Below the pieces are notes generated by a model. That model made no database searches. It had not been told where the DNA came from and saw nothing but the letters and a program-made list of their open reading frames with translations. DNA of 50,174 nucleotides from Ruthenibacterium sp. (GTDB lineage Bacteria; Bacillota; Clostridia; Oscillospirales; Ruminococcaceae): the NCBI GenBank assembly GCA_020025255.1, contig JAHHSK010000005.1:1-50174 (forward strand), given 5' to 3'. This document shows, piece after piece, positions 1 through 7,448 of the stretch. Numbering within the stretch: position 1 is the stretch's first letter; every line of letters starts with the position of its first letter. Made by a program: the position numbers and the translations under genes.

Positions 1-10
1 AGCCGCGATG

Positions 11-18
11 CATACAAT
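11..18 (+). promoter_or_regulatory. Candidate SigE-type -10 element of spoIIID
   Basis: CATACAAT lies 31 bases before the chosen spoIIID start codon and matches the -10 consensus of the mother-cell sigma factor SigE (CATACA-T). In Bacillus subtilis spoIIID is a SigE-dependent gene, so the position makes sense. The matching -35 box would fall before base 1 and cannot be checked here. Confidence 0.45.
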
Positions 19-49
19 GCACTATCACCATACAGGGAGTTGTTGTGTC

Positions 50-304
50 ATGAAGGGGAATCCGGAAGAACGTGCCGTCGAACTGGGAGAATACGTTGCC
101 GCAACGGGTGCTACGGTACGGCACACAGCACAGAAATTCGGCATCAGCAAATCCACCGTACATAAGGATCTAACGCAGCGTCTCAAGCGTTTGAACCACG
201 GCCTTTATGACGAGGTTCAGGCTGTACTGCTGAAAAACAAGCTGGAACGGCACATTCGCGGCGGGCGAGCCACGCAGCTGAAATATCACCCGGAATCAAA
301 ATAA
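50..304 (+). CDS. spoIIID: Stage III sporulation transcriptional regulator SpoIIID
   Basis: Small DNA-binding protein of 84 residues that in spore formers acts in the mother cell, switching part of the SigE regulon and helping activate sigK. The N-terminus MKGNPEERAVELGEYV is close to the family signature, and a helix-turn-helix follows (AQKFGISKSTVHKDL, about residues 28-42) with a basic C-terminal part. The ATG at 50 was preferred over the in-frame ATG at 8 because AGGGAG (34-39) is correctly spaced and the family begins at MKGN. The gene stands alone: a terminator-like hairpin follows at once and the next gene has its own promoter. Its presence is the best sign in the window that the organism makes endospores. 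Very sure of the family. Confidence 0.96.
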   Translation: MKGNPEERAVELGEYVAATGATVRHTAQKFGISKSTVHKDLTQRLKRLNHGLYDEVQAVLLKNKLERHIRGGRATQLKYHPESK

Positions 305-308
305 GTGC

Positions 309-342
309 GAAAAAGATGCGGCTTGAAAACTGCATCTTTTTC
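309..342 (+). terminator. Hairpin terminator after spoIIID
   Basis: A perfect 11-bp inverted repeat, GAAAAAGATGC (309-319) and GCATCTTTTTC (332-342), encloses a 12-base loop 4 bases after the spoIIID stop. The T run forms part of the descending arm. It is likely an intrinsic terminator. The rest of 343-500 shows no gene or clear signal. Confidence 0.65.
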
Positions 343-507
343 TATCCTCGCCCCGCAGGCCGTAAGCTTTTTCCTGCATCATGCCTTGTTATCTTACCTC
401 TTGCACTCAACACACCGGCTTATCTGCTGCGGCAATCCCCTTTCCGGCGGATGCATTCCCTACCGATATCGGATTCGAAAACATCCGTACAGATTCCCTT
501 CTTCCAG

Positions 508-536
508 TAGAAAATAAGCCGAAAGCATGCTATAAT
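508..536 (+). promoter_or_regulatory. Promoter of the dnaD-dnaC-like operon
   Basis: TATAAT at 531-536 is a perfect -10 hexamer. TAGAAA at 508-513 (4 of 6 matches) is at the ideal 17-bp spacing. It lies 35 bases before the TTG start of the dnaD-like gene and after the spoIIID terminator, so it probably drives the two primosome genes with the housekeeping sigma factor. Confidence 0.55.
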
Positions 537-571
537 AAAGCTCATGGATTTTTTTAAAGGATGAGATTTGA

Positions 572-1504
572 TTGGCATACCGACTTGTTGAAAATAACGG
601 CGACAGCATCCGCGTACCGCAGCTGGTATTTGCAAAGCTGCCCGAAATCGAAGACGACTGGCTTCGTGTGGCGCTGTACGTCATCCAAACCGGCGATACG
701 GATCCCATGCGCATTGCCGGTGCACTGCGTCTGAAAAGTGCCGACCGCGCGCAGACCGCATTGGTCTTTTGGAAAGGGGCCGGTCTTTTGGAAAGTGCCG
801 AAAGCACAGCGGTGCCCGGCAGCATTGATGCCGCACCTGCCCCGCGCGCGCACCTTACCACGGCGGAAGTGACGCACGCCGCGGCACATGACCCTGCAAT
901 CGCCGGCCTTGTTCAGGAGTGTCAGGCGATTATGGGCGGAGTGATATCCCAAGCTGACACCAATATTTTTGTTTCGATGTATTTAACGGACGGCATGCCG
1001 GTGGATATGATCCTTCTCGGCACGGCCCATTTTGTCTCCATAGGCAAGCGCAGCGCCCGCTACATTGAACGGGCGATGCTGGGCTGGCAGCGGGAAGGCA
1101 TTGATTCCGGCGAAGCCGCCGAACGCTATCTGCACATGCTGAACGAACGCAGTCTACATGAAGCCGAAGCCGCAAAACTATTTGCGCTGCCCGACGCCAA
1201 GTTCACGCGCGCAGAAAGCCGCTGTATCGCAGAATGGTACGAGGTGTACGGATATGGCGCCGATATGATCGTTGAGGCGATCGCCTACGCCGGAGAGAAA
1301 AAGACCGTAAAATATGTAAACGGGATTCTGCGCGCATGGTACACCAAAGGCTACCGTGATGTACGCGATGTCATGAACGAAAGTGCTGTCACCGGCGGCA
1401 ACGTGCGCGCCGCCGAGCCCGCCGCCAAGCACAACATTCTGGGCGGCGGCATTCGCCGTGCACCCCGCGTGCCGAAGCCGCATCAGGAAGGGGAATCGAA
1501 ATGA
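572..1504 (+). CDS. DnaD-domain primosome protein
   Basis: Replication-initiation/restart protein of the Firmicute DnaD/DnaB family, 310 residues, expected to remodel DNA and help bring the helicase loader and helicase to DNA. Residues 1-95 look like the N-terminal winged-helix part. Two DnaD-type C-terminal domains appear to follow, about 106-185 and 211-266, the second carrying the family pattern WYEVYGYGADMI...YVNGILRAWYTKG. The start is TTG at 572, served by AAAGGATGAG (556-565); no ATG is better placed. The stop overlaps the start of the next gene as ATGA, which implies translational coupling to its ATPase partner. Clostridia often carry this pair instead of separate dnaB, dnaD and dnaI. 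The domain call is firm; the exact role (chromosomal initiation or restart) is inferred from the family. Confidence 0.88.
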   Translation: MAYRLVENNGDSIRVPQLVFAKLPEIEDDWLRVALYVIQTGDTDPMRIAGALRLKSADRAQTALVFWKGAGLLESAESTAVPGSIDAAPAPRAHLTTAEVTHAAAHDPAIAGLVQECQAIMGGVISQADTNIFVSMYLTDGMPVDMILLGTAHFVSIGKRSARYIERAMLGWQREGIDSGEAAERYLHMLNERSLHEAEAAKLFALPDAKFTRAESRCIAEWYEVYGYGADMIVEAIAYAGEKKTVKYVNGILRAWYTKGYRDVRDVMNESAVTGGNVRAAEPAAKHNILGGGIRRAPRVPKPHQEGESK

Positions 1505-2472
1505 CAAAAGACGAGCTGTACCGGAAAGCACAGCATATTGTCGCCGGACGGCGGCAGAAGGCACTGACGGATGTCCGCAATGCGCAAGATCGCGCCCAGC
1601 GTGCACTGCCGGAGCTTTCCGCTTTGCGCGATCAGCGCACGCTTGCAGGAATCGATGCGGCACGCCTTGCCGCATCCGGTGCCCCGCAAGAAGATGTCGA
1701 TGCCGCCCTTGCCCGCTGCGCGCAGTACGACCAGCGGTACAGCGAGCTGCTGCGTTCCGATCCGCAGCTTGCCGCCGCATTGACACCCGCTTTCACCTGC
1801 CCGCTGTGCGAGGATACCGGACGATATCACGGTGAAGTGTGCGAATGCGTTCATTCCATTGTTCGGGAACTGCGTCAGAAGGAAGTGAACGAATCCTCGC
1901 CCCTCTCACTTTCCTCTTTTGAGACCTTTTCGCTTTCCAAATATCCCAACGTCCTTGTGCCGGAACTCGGTATCACCGCCCGGGAGCATATGTCGCAGAT
2001 TTTGGCTTACTGCCGCTATTATGCCGATCATTTTTCGCCCCACACCAGCAGCAGCCTGTATTTGTTCGGCGGTGCCGGCCTGGGTAAAACCCACCTTGCG
2101 CTTGCCATTGCCAACACGGTGCTGCAAAAGGGCTTTGATGTTGTTTATACCAGCGCACAAAACGCATTCAGCGCGATCGAGCGCGAACGCTTTTCCGAAA
2201 ACGATGGCAGCACCATGAACACACTGCAAAATGCAGAGCTTCTGATTCTGGACGATCTTGGCACGGAATACATTTCACCGTATGTCAGCAGCTGTCTTTA
2301 CAGCCTTGTCAACACACGCGTATGCCGCAGCCTGCCCACGATCTACACCAGCAACATCGTCAACGACGCCGATCTGCAGCGCCGTTATACAGAAAAAATC
2401 GTTTCCCGCCTTCTGGGCAGCTGCGAATCTCTGGGATTCTGCGGCAATGATATCCGCTTAATGGATAAATAA
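1501..2472 (+). CDS. DnaC/DnaI-like helicase loader ATPase
   Basis: AAA+ ATPase of the DnaC/DnaI/IstB group, 323 residues, probably loading the replicative helicase together with the DnaD-like protein just upstream. The N-terminal 90 residues are helical and charged. A zinc-binding cysteine set follows (C100, C103, C114, C116). The ATPase core shows Walker A GGAGLGKT (190-197) and Walker B LLILDDLGTE (D251, D252), with a sensor-like TSN near 283. The zinc cluster ahead of the ATPase resembles DnaI of Bacillus more than a transposon IstB protein, and no transposase is near. It overlaps the previous gene by four bases and ends just before a strong shared terminator. Confidence 0.88.
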   Translation: MTKDELYRKAQHIVAGRRQKALTDVRNAQDRAQRALPELSALRDQRTLAGIDAARLAASGAPQEDVDAALARCAQYDQRYSELLRSDPQLAAALTPAFTCPLCEDTGRYHGEVCECVHSIVRELRQKEVNESSPLSLSSFETFSLSKYPNVLVPELGITAREHMSQILAYCRYYADHFSPHTSSSLYLFGGAGLGKTHLALAIANTVLQKGFDVVYTSAQNAFSAIERERFSENDGSTMNTLQNAELLILDDLGTEYISPYVSSCLYSLVNTRVCRSLPTIYTSNIVNDADLQRRYTEKIVSRLLGSCESLGFCGNDIRLMDK

Positions 2473-2538
2473 CGCCTGCGTCCGTGCTTCTTTCCGATGC
2501 CGGGCGCACCCCTGCCGCACTGCACACAGGTTATGGAT

Positions 2539-2594
2539 GCCACACGCAAAAAGAACGGAGTGATTTCGGTCACTCCGTTCTTTTTGCGTGTGGC
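2539..2594. terminator. Bidirectional terminator, perfect 25-bp inverted repeat
   Basis: Arms 2539-2563 and 2570-2594 are exact reverse complements of 25 bases around a 6-base TTTCGG loop, with A5/T5 runs inside the arms. It sits between the converging helicase-loader gene (+) and XRE regulator gene (-), so it can stop both transcripts. 2473-2538 shows nothing else. Confidence 0.85.
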
Positions 2595-2609
2595 TATATC
2601 TCCCCCGCT

Positions 2610-3215
2610 TTATTTTGTAAGCCTGCGGTTCATATATCGGGGATTGATTTTTAACAGGTATATGCCGCAAATAACCATAAGCAGCAGCATACCGGTAAAA
2701 TAAAGCTTGGTAAAATAGGCAAATAAGGCAGCCGCCGCCTGAATGCAGCAGTATAAAAGCTCTATTTTTGCATTTTTTGCTCTTTGCACCGGATCGGTTT
2801 CGTACCGGATATTGCAGGCCATCCAGATCGATGCCGCCAGCAGCACAACCGTTTTGCAGAGCCCGACAAGATGCGGATTCACGCCTTGTGCGATCGGCTG
2901 TATCGCCACATTCAATGCAGACGCCTGTGCAATAATTGCAATTTTGATCAAATTGGCTCGTAAAATATCGGGATCCCGTTTTGTCTGTACCATAGCGGGG
3001 ATACCCTCATCGCTTTGATCCTCGTCATTCAGCAGATAGTCTGTTGTCACGCCAAATAAGCGGCCGAGTTCTGCAATGTTATTTGCCGCGGGCTGCGCCG
3101 TTCCATTTTCCCAGCGGGAAAGTGCCTGTCGGGAAACATTCAGCCGTTCGGCTGCTTGCTCCTGCGACATCCCGGCCTGCCTTCGCAATTTCAAAATCTT
3201 ATCATTCAGTTTCAT
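2610..3215 (-). CDS. XRE-family regulator with membrane domain
   Basis: 201-residue protein joining an N-terminal XRE/Cro-type helix-turn-helix (about 7-61; SQEQAAERLNVSRQALSRWENG is typical) to a hydrophobic C-terminal half. An acidic linker (DEDQSDEG, near 65-72) separates them. Three or four membrane segments are likely between about 88 and 195, including a stretch ending LLLMVICGIYLLKI. Such fusions occur in Firmicutes and are thought to tie gene control to the membrane, but the target here is unknown. A strong ribosome site (AAAGGGGGAAGG) supports the ATG at 3215. It has its own promoter and is transcribed toward the shared terminator. It may act on itself; nothing in the sequence names another target. 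Confidence 0.75.
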   Translation of the reverse strand: MKLNDKILKLRRQAGMSQEQAAERLNVSRQALSRWENGTAQPAANNIAELGRLFGVTTDYLLNDEDQSDEGIPAMVQTKRDPDILRANLIKIAIIAQASALNVAIQPIAQGVNPHLVGLCKTVVLLAASIWMACNIRYETDPVQRAKNAKIELLYCCIQAAAALFAYFTKLYFTGMLLLMVICGIYLLKINPRYMNRRLTK

Positions 3216-3239
3216 TGCCTTCCCCCTTTCTGTGCCTTT

Positions 3240-3268
3240 ATTTTAGCAAACGTCCGGTTCATTTACAA
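3240..3268 (-). promoter_or_regulatory. Promoter of the XRE regulator
   Basis: On the minus strand TTGTAA (3263-3268), 17 bp and TAAAAT (3240-3245). TGC directly before TAAAAT gives an extended -10. It lies 25 bases from the start codon. No obvious operator repeat was seen. Confidence 0.5.
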
Positions 3269-3341
3269 GAAAGCAGGCTTTACATTTCCGCAACAACCCG
3301 TTCCATCGCACCGGAATTTCTGCATCATGGGATGGTTTTGC

Positions 3342-4538
3342 TTACTGTCTCCACGGTTCTGCATAGATATACGCTACACGAGCATCGTCGCGCATCTTTA
3401 GGAACGTATCCTTTTTCGCCGTGACCGCAAAGCCATAGACATGCAGCCCGTTTTCCCGCAGGCGCTGCAGATCTTCCTCCGGCACACGCACATCCGGCCC
3501 GCCGAACATCTTGGAAACTTCCGGATGATCCTTCAGATATCGCACGATGCTGATGAAATGTTCTGTGCCATTCGATGCATCCCACTGCCCATGATCCTCC
3601 TGCCCAAAGGCAAGATATGGGTAGCGCTGCGTATCCCAGTGCATACTTTCCCATACACCCGAACGGTTGAATCCCATACCATTCGCATAATACTCACCGT
3701 TTTCCTGTTCGAGCGCCACCGCGCACCACAGATTCGCCTGTTCCGTTGGAAGTGTCTGAATCCATTTTTCAAACTCCTCGTATTCCGTAACAGCCCGGAG
3801 CGAAACATAACCGATATACCATTCGTTTTCTTCCAGTTCTTCCAGCGCCTTGTACTGATTCTCCCATTCGCCGCCCGAGCCGACCCGATTGCCCGTTTCG
3901 TGATTGATCATGATCGGGCCGTCCATATCTTCCGGCAGAACAAAGGCGTTGCCTGTGGGAAGGCGGAACGGATTTTCATTATACAGCAGAAGCTCACCGC
4001 GCGTCAGCTTGCCAACCACAGTCTCCCAGCGTCCGTCGATCGTCCATGTCTGCGGAATTCGGATCACATATTCGCCGTACCCTTGTGCATCAGCCTGCAC
4101 ATGATTGCGCCAGCGTCCCGGCAGGAACGCTTCGGTATAGACGCTCAGATCCAGCGCCATGCGCTGCGTAATCAGCCCATCGTTCTGCTCGCTTCTTCCC
4201 ACAACCTCGTTTGGGTTGTAAAAAAGCAGCGAAACGACATGCGGCAGCACCAGCACCGCACACAGCACCGCCGCCAGCACACACACGCCCACGATCACGC
4301 CCATTTTTACAAACGCCTTACGGATCGATCTGCGGATCACCGAAAGCAGCTGCGTGTCGTCTGCGCCGTCTTTTCCCGGCGGGACATCCGCTTCCTCATC
4401 CAACTGTATGAAATCGGATGCTTCAAACAGAAATTCGCTGATCGCATCCTGCTTTTCGATTTCCTTTTCCACTTCTTTCCGGGTTTCTTCGTCCAGCTTT
4501 CCCTCTTTATACAATTTCAGCCGTTCATGATAGGTCAC
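3342..4538 (-). CDS. Membrane anti-sigma factor (Sigma_reg N/C type)
   Basis: 398-residue single-pass membrane protein, probably the regulator of the ECF sigma factor encoded just upstream. The first 75 residues are charged and cytoplasmic, the sigma-binding side in this family. One membrane helix spans about 79-106 (VIVGVCVLAAVLCAVLVLP). The long remainder should be extracellular and resembles the sigma-factor-regulator C-terminal domain, which may sense an envelope signal. The start is GTG at 4538, with GGAGGAG well placed, and it overlaps the end of the sigma gene by 14 bases, the usual arrangement of co-translated sigma/anti-sigma pairs. No CxxC zinc (ZAS) motif is evident, so it is not the common zinc-type anti-sigma. 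The pairing is inferred from position and family. Confidence 0.75.
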   Translation of the reverse strand: MTYHERLKLYKEGKLDEETRKEVEKEIEKQDAISEFLFEASDFIQLDEEADVPPGKDGADDTQLLSVIRRSIRKAFVKMGVIVGVCVLAAVLCAVLVLPHVVSLLFYNPNEVVGRSEQNDGLITQRMALDLSVYTEAFLPGRWRNHVQADAQGYGEYVIRIPQTWTIDGRWETVVGKLTRGELLLYNENPFRLPTGNAFVLPEDMDGPIMINHETGNRVGSGGEWENQYKALEELEENEWYIGYVSLRAVTEYEEFEKWIQTLPTEQANLWCAVALEQENGEYYANGMGFNRSGVWESMHWDTQRYPYLAFGQEDHGQWDASNGTEHFISIVRYLKDHPEVSKMFGGPDVRVPEEDLQRLRENGLHVYGFAVTAKKDTFLKMRDDARVAYIYAEPWRQ

Positions 4539-5028
4539 AACCGCTCTCCTCCATTCTCTGTTTTAATTCCTGCCTGGCCCGGTATGCCAGCACGCGCACA
4601 TTTTCCGGCGTTAGATGCATCACGGATGCGATTTCCATTTGCGAAAGTCCGCCGAAATAACGAAGTGTCAGCACCTCACGCTTCTTTTCTTCCAATCCGG
4701 ACAGGGTCTGATACAAAAGACGGTTGCGCTCTGACCGGATCAGTTTTTCCACCGGATGCTCCTGCTCGATCTGCCTGGCTTCCGGGGCCTCTTGCATCTG
4801 CAGCACTCGCTTTTCTTTTTTCCGGTAATTGAAATACAGATTGCGCGCCACCATATAAAGCCACGCACGGAAATTTTCGTGATTTTCCGGAAGAGCCAAA
4901 AGCGCCTTCAAAAACGTTTCCTGCAAAAGATCCTCTGCTATGTCTTTATTGCGGCTCATTGCATACAGATAAAGATACACTTCTCTTTGGTACTGTTCGT
5001 ACAGCCTGCACAGCTGCTCTCCGTTCAA
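4525..5028 (-). CDS. ECF-type RNA polymerase sigma factor
   Basis: 167-residue extracytoplasmic-function sigma-70 factor. Region 2 is seen in the first 75 residues (DIAEDLLQETFLKAL, then FRAWLYMVARNLYFNY) and region 4 near 100-160 (GLEEKKREVLTLRYFGGLSQ, then EIASVMHLTPENVR, the -35-recognition helix). TTG at 5028 was chosen because GGAAGGGGGG lies six bases ahead of it; an in-frame ATG at 5052 has no ribosome site. The gene is followed, with overlap, by its probable membrane anti-sigma factor, so activity is likely released by an envelope signal. The regulon cannot be deduced here. A TGTAAC-type box upstream hints at self-activation. Confidence 0.88.
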   Translation of the reverse strand: MNGEQLCRLYEQYQREVYLYLYAMSRNKDIAEDLLQETFLKALLALPENHENFRAWLYMVARNLYFNYRKKEKRVLQMQEAPEARQIEQEHPVEKLIRSERNRLLYQTLSGLEEKKREVLTLRYFGGLSQMEIASVMHLTPENVRVLAYRARQELKQRMEESGCDLS

Positions 5029-5078
5029 GGTGCTCCCCCCTTCCTGAAGCATTCACTTATATAACAATCCCGCCGTGG

Positions 5079-5088
5079 AAACGTTACA
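5079..5088 (-). promoter_or_regulatory. Possible ECF-type -35 box before the sigma gene
   Basis: On the minus strand TGTAACGTTT resembles the AAC-containing -35 elements used by ECF sigma factors, 50 bases before the TTG start. No CGTC-like -10 was recognised at the expected distance, so this is a weak call. A TATATAA stretch lies closer to the gene. Confidence 0.25.
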
Positions 5089-5102
5089 CAAAAAAGTAAA
5101 AT

Positions 5103-5144
5103 AAAAAACGCCCCGCCTCGGATGCACCGCTGCGGAACGTTTTC
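5103..5144 (-). terminator. Terminator of prfB
   Basis: Downstream of prfB on the minus strand, arms 5107-5116 and 5132-5141 can pair (some G-U pairs). A T6 run follows in the transcript (complement of 5103-5108). Confidence 0.5.
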
Positions 5145-5151
5145 TTATTGC

Positions 5152-6267
5152 TTACAGTTCGCCCTTGCTCGACATTTTGAGATAGGCGTTGATGAATCCG
5201 TCGAGATCGCCGTCCATGACCGCATTTACATTGCCGTTTTCAAAGCCGGTGCGATGATCCTTTACCAGCGTATACGGCATGAATACATAGCTGCGGATCT
5301 GGCTGCCCCATGCGATTGCATTCTGTACGCCTTTGATATCGCTGATTTTATCCAGATGCTCGCGTTCCTTGATCTGATACAGCTTTGCAGCCAGCATCTT
5401 CATACACATATCACGGTTTTGGAACTGGCTGCGCTCGTTCTGACAGCTTACCACAATGCCCGTCGGGATATGGATCAAGCGCACCGCGCTGCTGGTTTTG
5501 TTGATGTGCTGTCCACCTGCACCGGAGGAACGGAAAACTTCCATTTTGATATCCTCCGGTTTGATTTCCACCGTGATATCATCATCGAGTTCCGGCATGA
5601 CTTCCAGCGACGCAAAGCTTGTGTGGCGGCGTCCGGAAGAATCGAACGGCGAAACACGCACCAGACGATGCACGCCGTTTTCACTGCGCAGAAAGCCGTA
5701 TGCGTTGTGTCCTTCGATCAATATGGATGCCGATTTGATGCCAGCTTCGTCACCGTCCAGATAATCCAACACCTTAACATTCCAATTATGCGCCGCCGCA
5801 AACCGGGTGTACATGCGATACAAAAGCGAAACCCAGTCCTGCGCTTCGGTGCCGCCCGCCCCTGCATGGAAGGTCAGAATCGCATTATTGGAATCATACT
5901 CGCCATTCAGCAGCGTCACCAGACGCATTTCCTCGATTTTTGCGCTCAGGGCATCAACCGCCGCCTGTGCTTCCTGTGCAAGCTCGGGATCCTCTCCCTC
6001 TTCCCCGCACATTTCAACCAGCGTTTCCGCATCTTCCAGCATGCCGGTAAGCGTCTTATAATCTTCCAGCTTTTCTTTCAGTTCGCCCATCTCGGCAAAG
6101 ACAACGCCGGATGCCGCGGCATCATCATAAAATTCCGGGCTTGCACTTTTCTGTTCCAGTTCTTCCAAGCGCATTTTGCAGTTTTCGATCGCCAGTGCAT
6201 CGTGCAGATCTTCCACCTCCGGCGCAAGATCCGACAGCAGATGCTTTACATCATCTAAAATTATCAT
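5152..6267 (-). CDS. prfB: Peptide chain release factor 2
   Basis: Class I release factor that reads UGA and UAA stop codons and triggers hydrolysis of peptidyl-tRNA in the ribosome. The 371 residues show a coiled N-terminal domain, the codon-recognition motif SPF at 206-208 that marks RF2, and the catalytic GGQ at 251-253 (RSSGAGGQHINKTSS). The start ATG at 6267 has GAGGA five bases ahead. The N-terminal region is open in one frame (HDALAIENCKMRLEEL): the CUU-UGA programmed frameshift by which most bacteria autoregulate RF2 is absent. A near-consensus promoter lies upstream and a terminator downstream, so it appears monocistronic. Confidence 0.97.
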   Translation of the reverse strand: MIILDDVKHLLSDLAPEVEDLHDALAIENCKMRLEELEQKSASPEFYDDAAASGVVFAEMGELKEKLEDYKTLTGMLEDAETLVEMCGEEGEDPELAQEAQAAVDALSAKIEEMRLVTLLNGEYDSNNAILTFHAGAGGTEAQDWVSLLYRMYTRFAAAHNWNVKVLDYLDGDEAGIKSASILIEGHNAYGFLRSENGVHRLVRVSPFDSSGRRHTSFASLEVMPELDDDITVEIKPEDIKMEVFRSSGAGGQHINKTSSAVRLIHIPTGIVVSCQNERSQFQNRDMCMKMLAAKLYQIKEREHLDKISDIKGVQNAIAWGSQIRSYVFMPYTLVKDHRTGFENGNVNAVMDGDLDGFINAYLKMSSKGEL

Positions 6268-6319
6268 AAGTTCCTCACTTTATTTTCTCAAACAATACGA
6301 TATTCGTTCATATTTTTCT

Positions 6320-6348
6320 ATTATAATGGAAACATTCGTTCTTGTAAA
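6320..6348 (-). promoter_or_regulatory. Promoter of prfB
   Basis: On the minus strand TTTACA (6343-6348), 17 bp and TATAAT (6320-6325): 5/6 and 6/6 matches at ideal spacing, 53 bases before the prfB start codon. Confidence 0.7.
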
Positions 6349-6425
6349 GAAGCTTTCCCTCTTTACTTTTACACTATGTTTGGAGTAATATAGGAGTATA
6401 TATCGTTTTTGGAGGATATTCCGCG

Positions 6426-7397
6426 ATGATGGATTACAAAGGTCACAAATGCGCCGCATGCCATAAGGTCTTCACTGGGAATGATGATATCGTCATCTGC
6501 CCCGAATGCGGAGCGCCCTATCACCGAGAATGCTACGCTGAAAAGGGGCATTGCATTTTCCGCGATAAACATAAAGACGGCTTCGAATATGCCCCGCCTG
6601 AGGCCAAGCCCGATGTCAACGCCGGGGCTGATTGCCCCGTGTGTCCGGTATGCCATGCACAGAACCCGCCTGACACTCTGTTCTGCGAACACTGCGGTCA
6701 GCCTATGCCCGCCGCTTCCAATCCGTATCGGAACAATGATCCGGCCGGTGCGCAGTTCAACGCCCAGTTCGGCCAGCCCCATGGATTCAATCCCGATCCC
6801 CAGTACGCGCAGGCCAATATCATAAACCAACTGCATCTTGCCAAGGAATATGATGGCATCCCCACGGCGGATTGGATGGATTTCATCGGCAATTCGGCAC
6901 CGTATTATCTGTATCAGTTTCAGGCCATGAATGAAACCGACAGGAAAACAAGTTTTTGCTGGAGTGCCGTTCTGCTGCCGGAATTTTATTTTTTCTATCG
7001 CAAAATGTGGGGCTGGGGTGCGCTGGCTGCCTCTGTCATGCTTTTGGTCAGCATCCCTTCCTTTCTTTCGATGCTGGCACTTTTGGGCGTTCCGGTGGCA
7101 CTTCCGCTTTCCGCATCGGCTCTTTCTGCCATGAGCACCGCCGCCATGGTGCTCAACTGGGGCTTTCGCATCTGCAGCGGCCTGTTTGCTTTCTATCTGT
7201 ACCGCAAAACCGCCGCAAAGCAGATCCGTGCCATTCAGGCTCGGCACAGCGGCGATGAAGCCGGATATCGGGATGAGCTGCGCCGCCGCAGCGGCCCTTC
7301 GCGCGTTTCCGTGGTTGTGATCTGTGCATCGATCATGATTTTCAGTCTGATCCTAAGCTATGTACTCGGCCCGCAGCTTGCCGCTTTATATTTTTAA
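6426..7397 (+). CDS. Double zinc-finger membrane protein (RING-like, DUF2628-like)
   Basis: 323-residue protein with two zinc sites and a membrane domain. Residues 9-43 form a RING/PHD-like finger (C9, C12, C25, C28, H33, C36, H42, C43), similar to the prokaryotic RING finger family. A zinc ribbon follows (C70, C73/C76, C87, C90). A proline/asparagine/glutamine-rich linker leads to a block beginning SFCWSAVLLPEFYFFYRKMW, a pattern I associate with DUF2628-like proteins, then about four membrane helices between 176 and 315. GGAGG at 6411-6415 precedes the ATG. No function is established; E3-like activity should not be assumed. It stands alone between divergent prfB and downstream galU, 51 bases away. 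Confidence 0.7.
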   Translation: MMDYKGHKCAACHKVFTGNDDIVICPECGAPYHRECYAEKGHCIFRDKHKDGFEYAPPEAKPDVNAGADCPVCPVCHAQNPPDTLFCEHCGQPMPAASNPYRNNDPAGAQFNAQFGQPHGFNPDPQYAQANIINQLHLAKEYDGIPTADWMDFIGNSAPYYLYQFQAMNETDRKTSFCWSAVLLPEFYFFYRKMWGWGALAASVMLLVSIPSFLSMLALLGVPVALPLSASALSAMSTAAMVLNWGFRICSGLFAFYLYRKTAAKQIRAIQARHSGDEAGYRDELRRRSGPSRVSVVVICASIMIFSLILSYVLGPQLAALYF

Positions 7398-7448
7398 AAG
7401 CCGGGAGATTAAATCCCTTTCAATCCATAATTTAAGGAGTTGTAATTT

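Noticed and set aside
1501..2472. DnaC-like ATPase as an IstB transposition helper
   Set aside because: No transposase or inverted ends are adjacent; it overlaps a DnaD-domain gene and carries a DnaI-like zinc cluster, so a helicase loader is the better reading.
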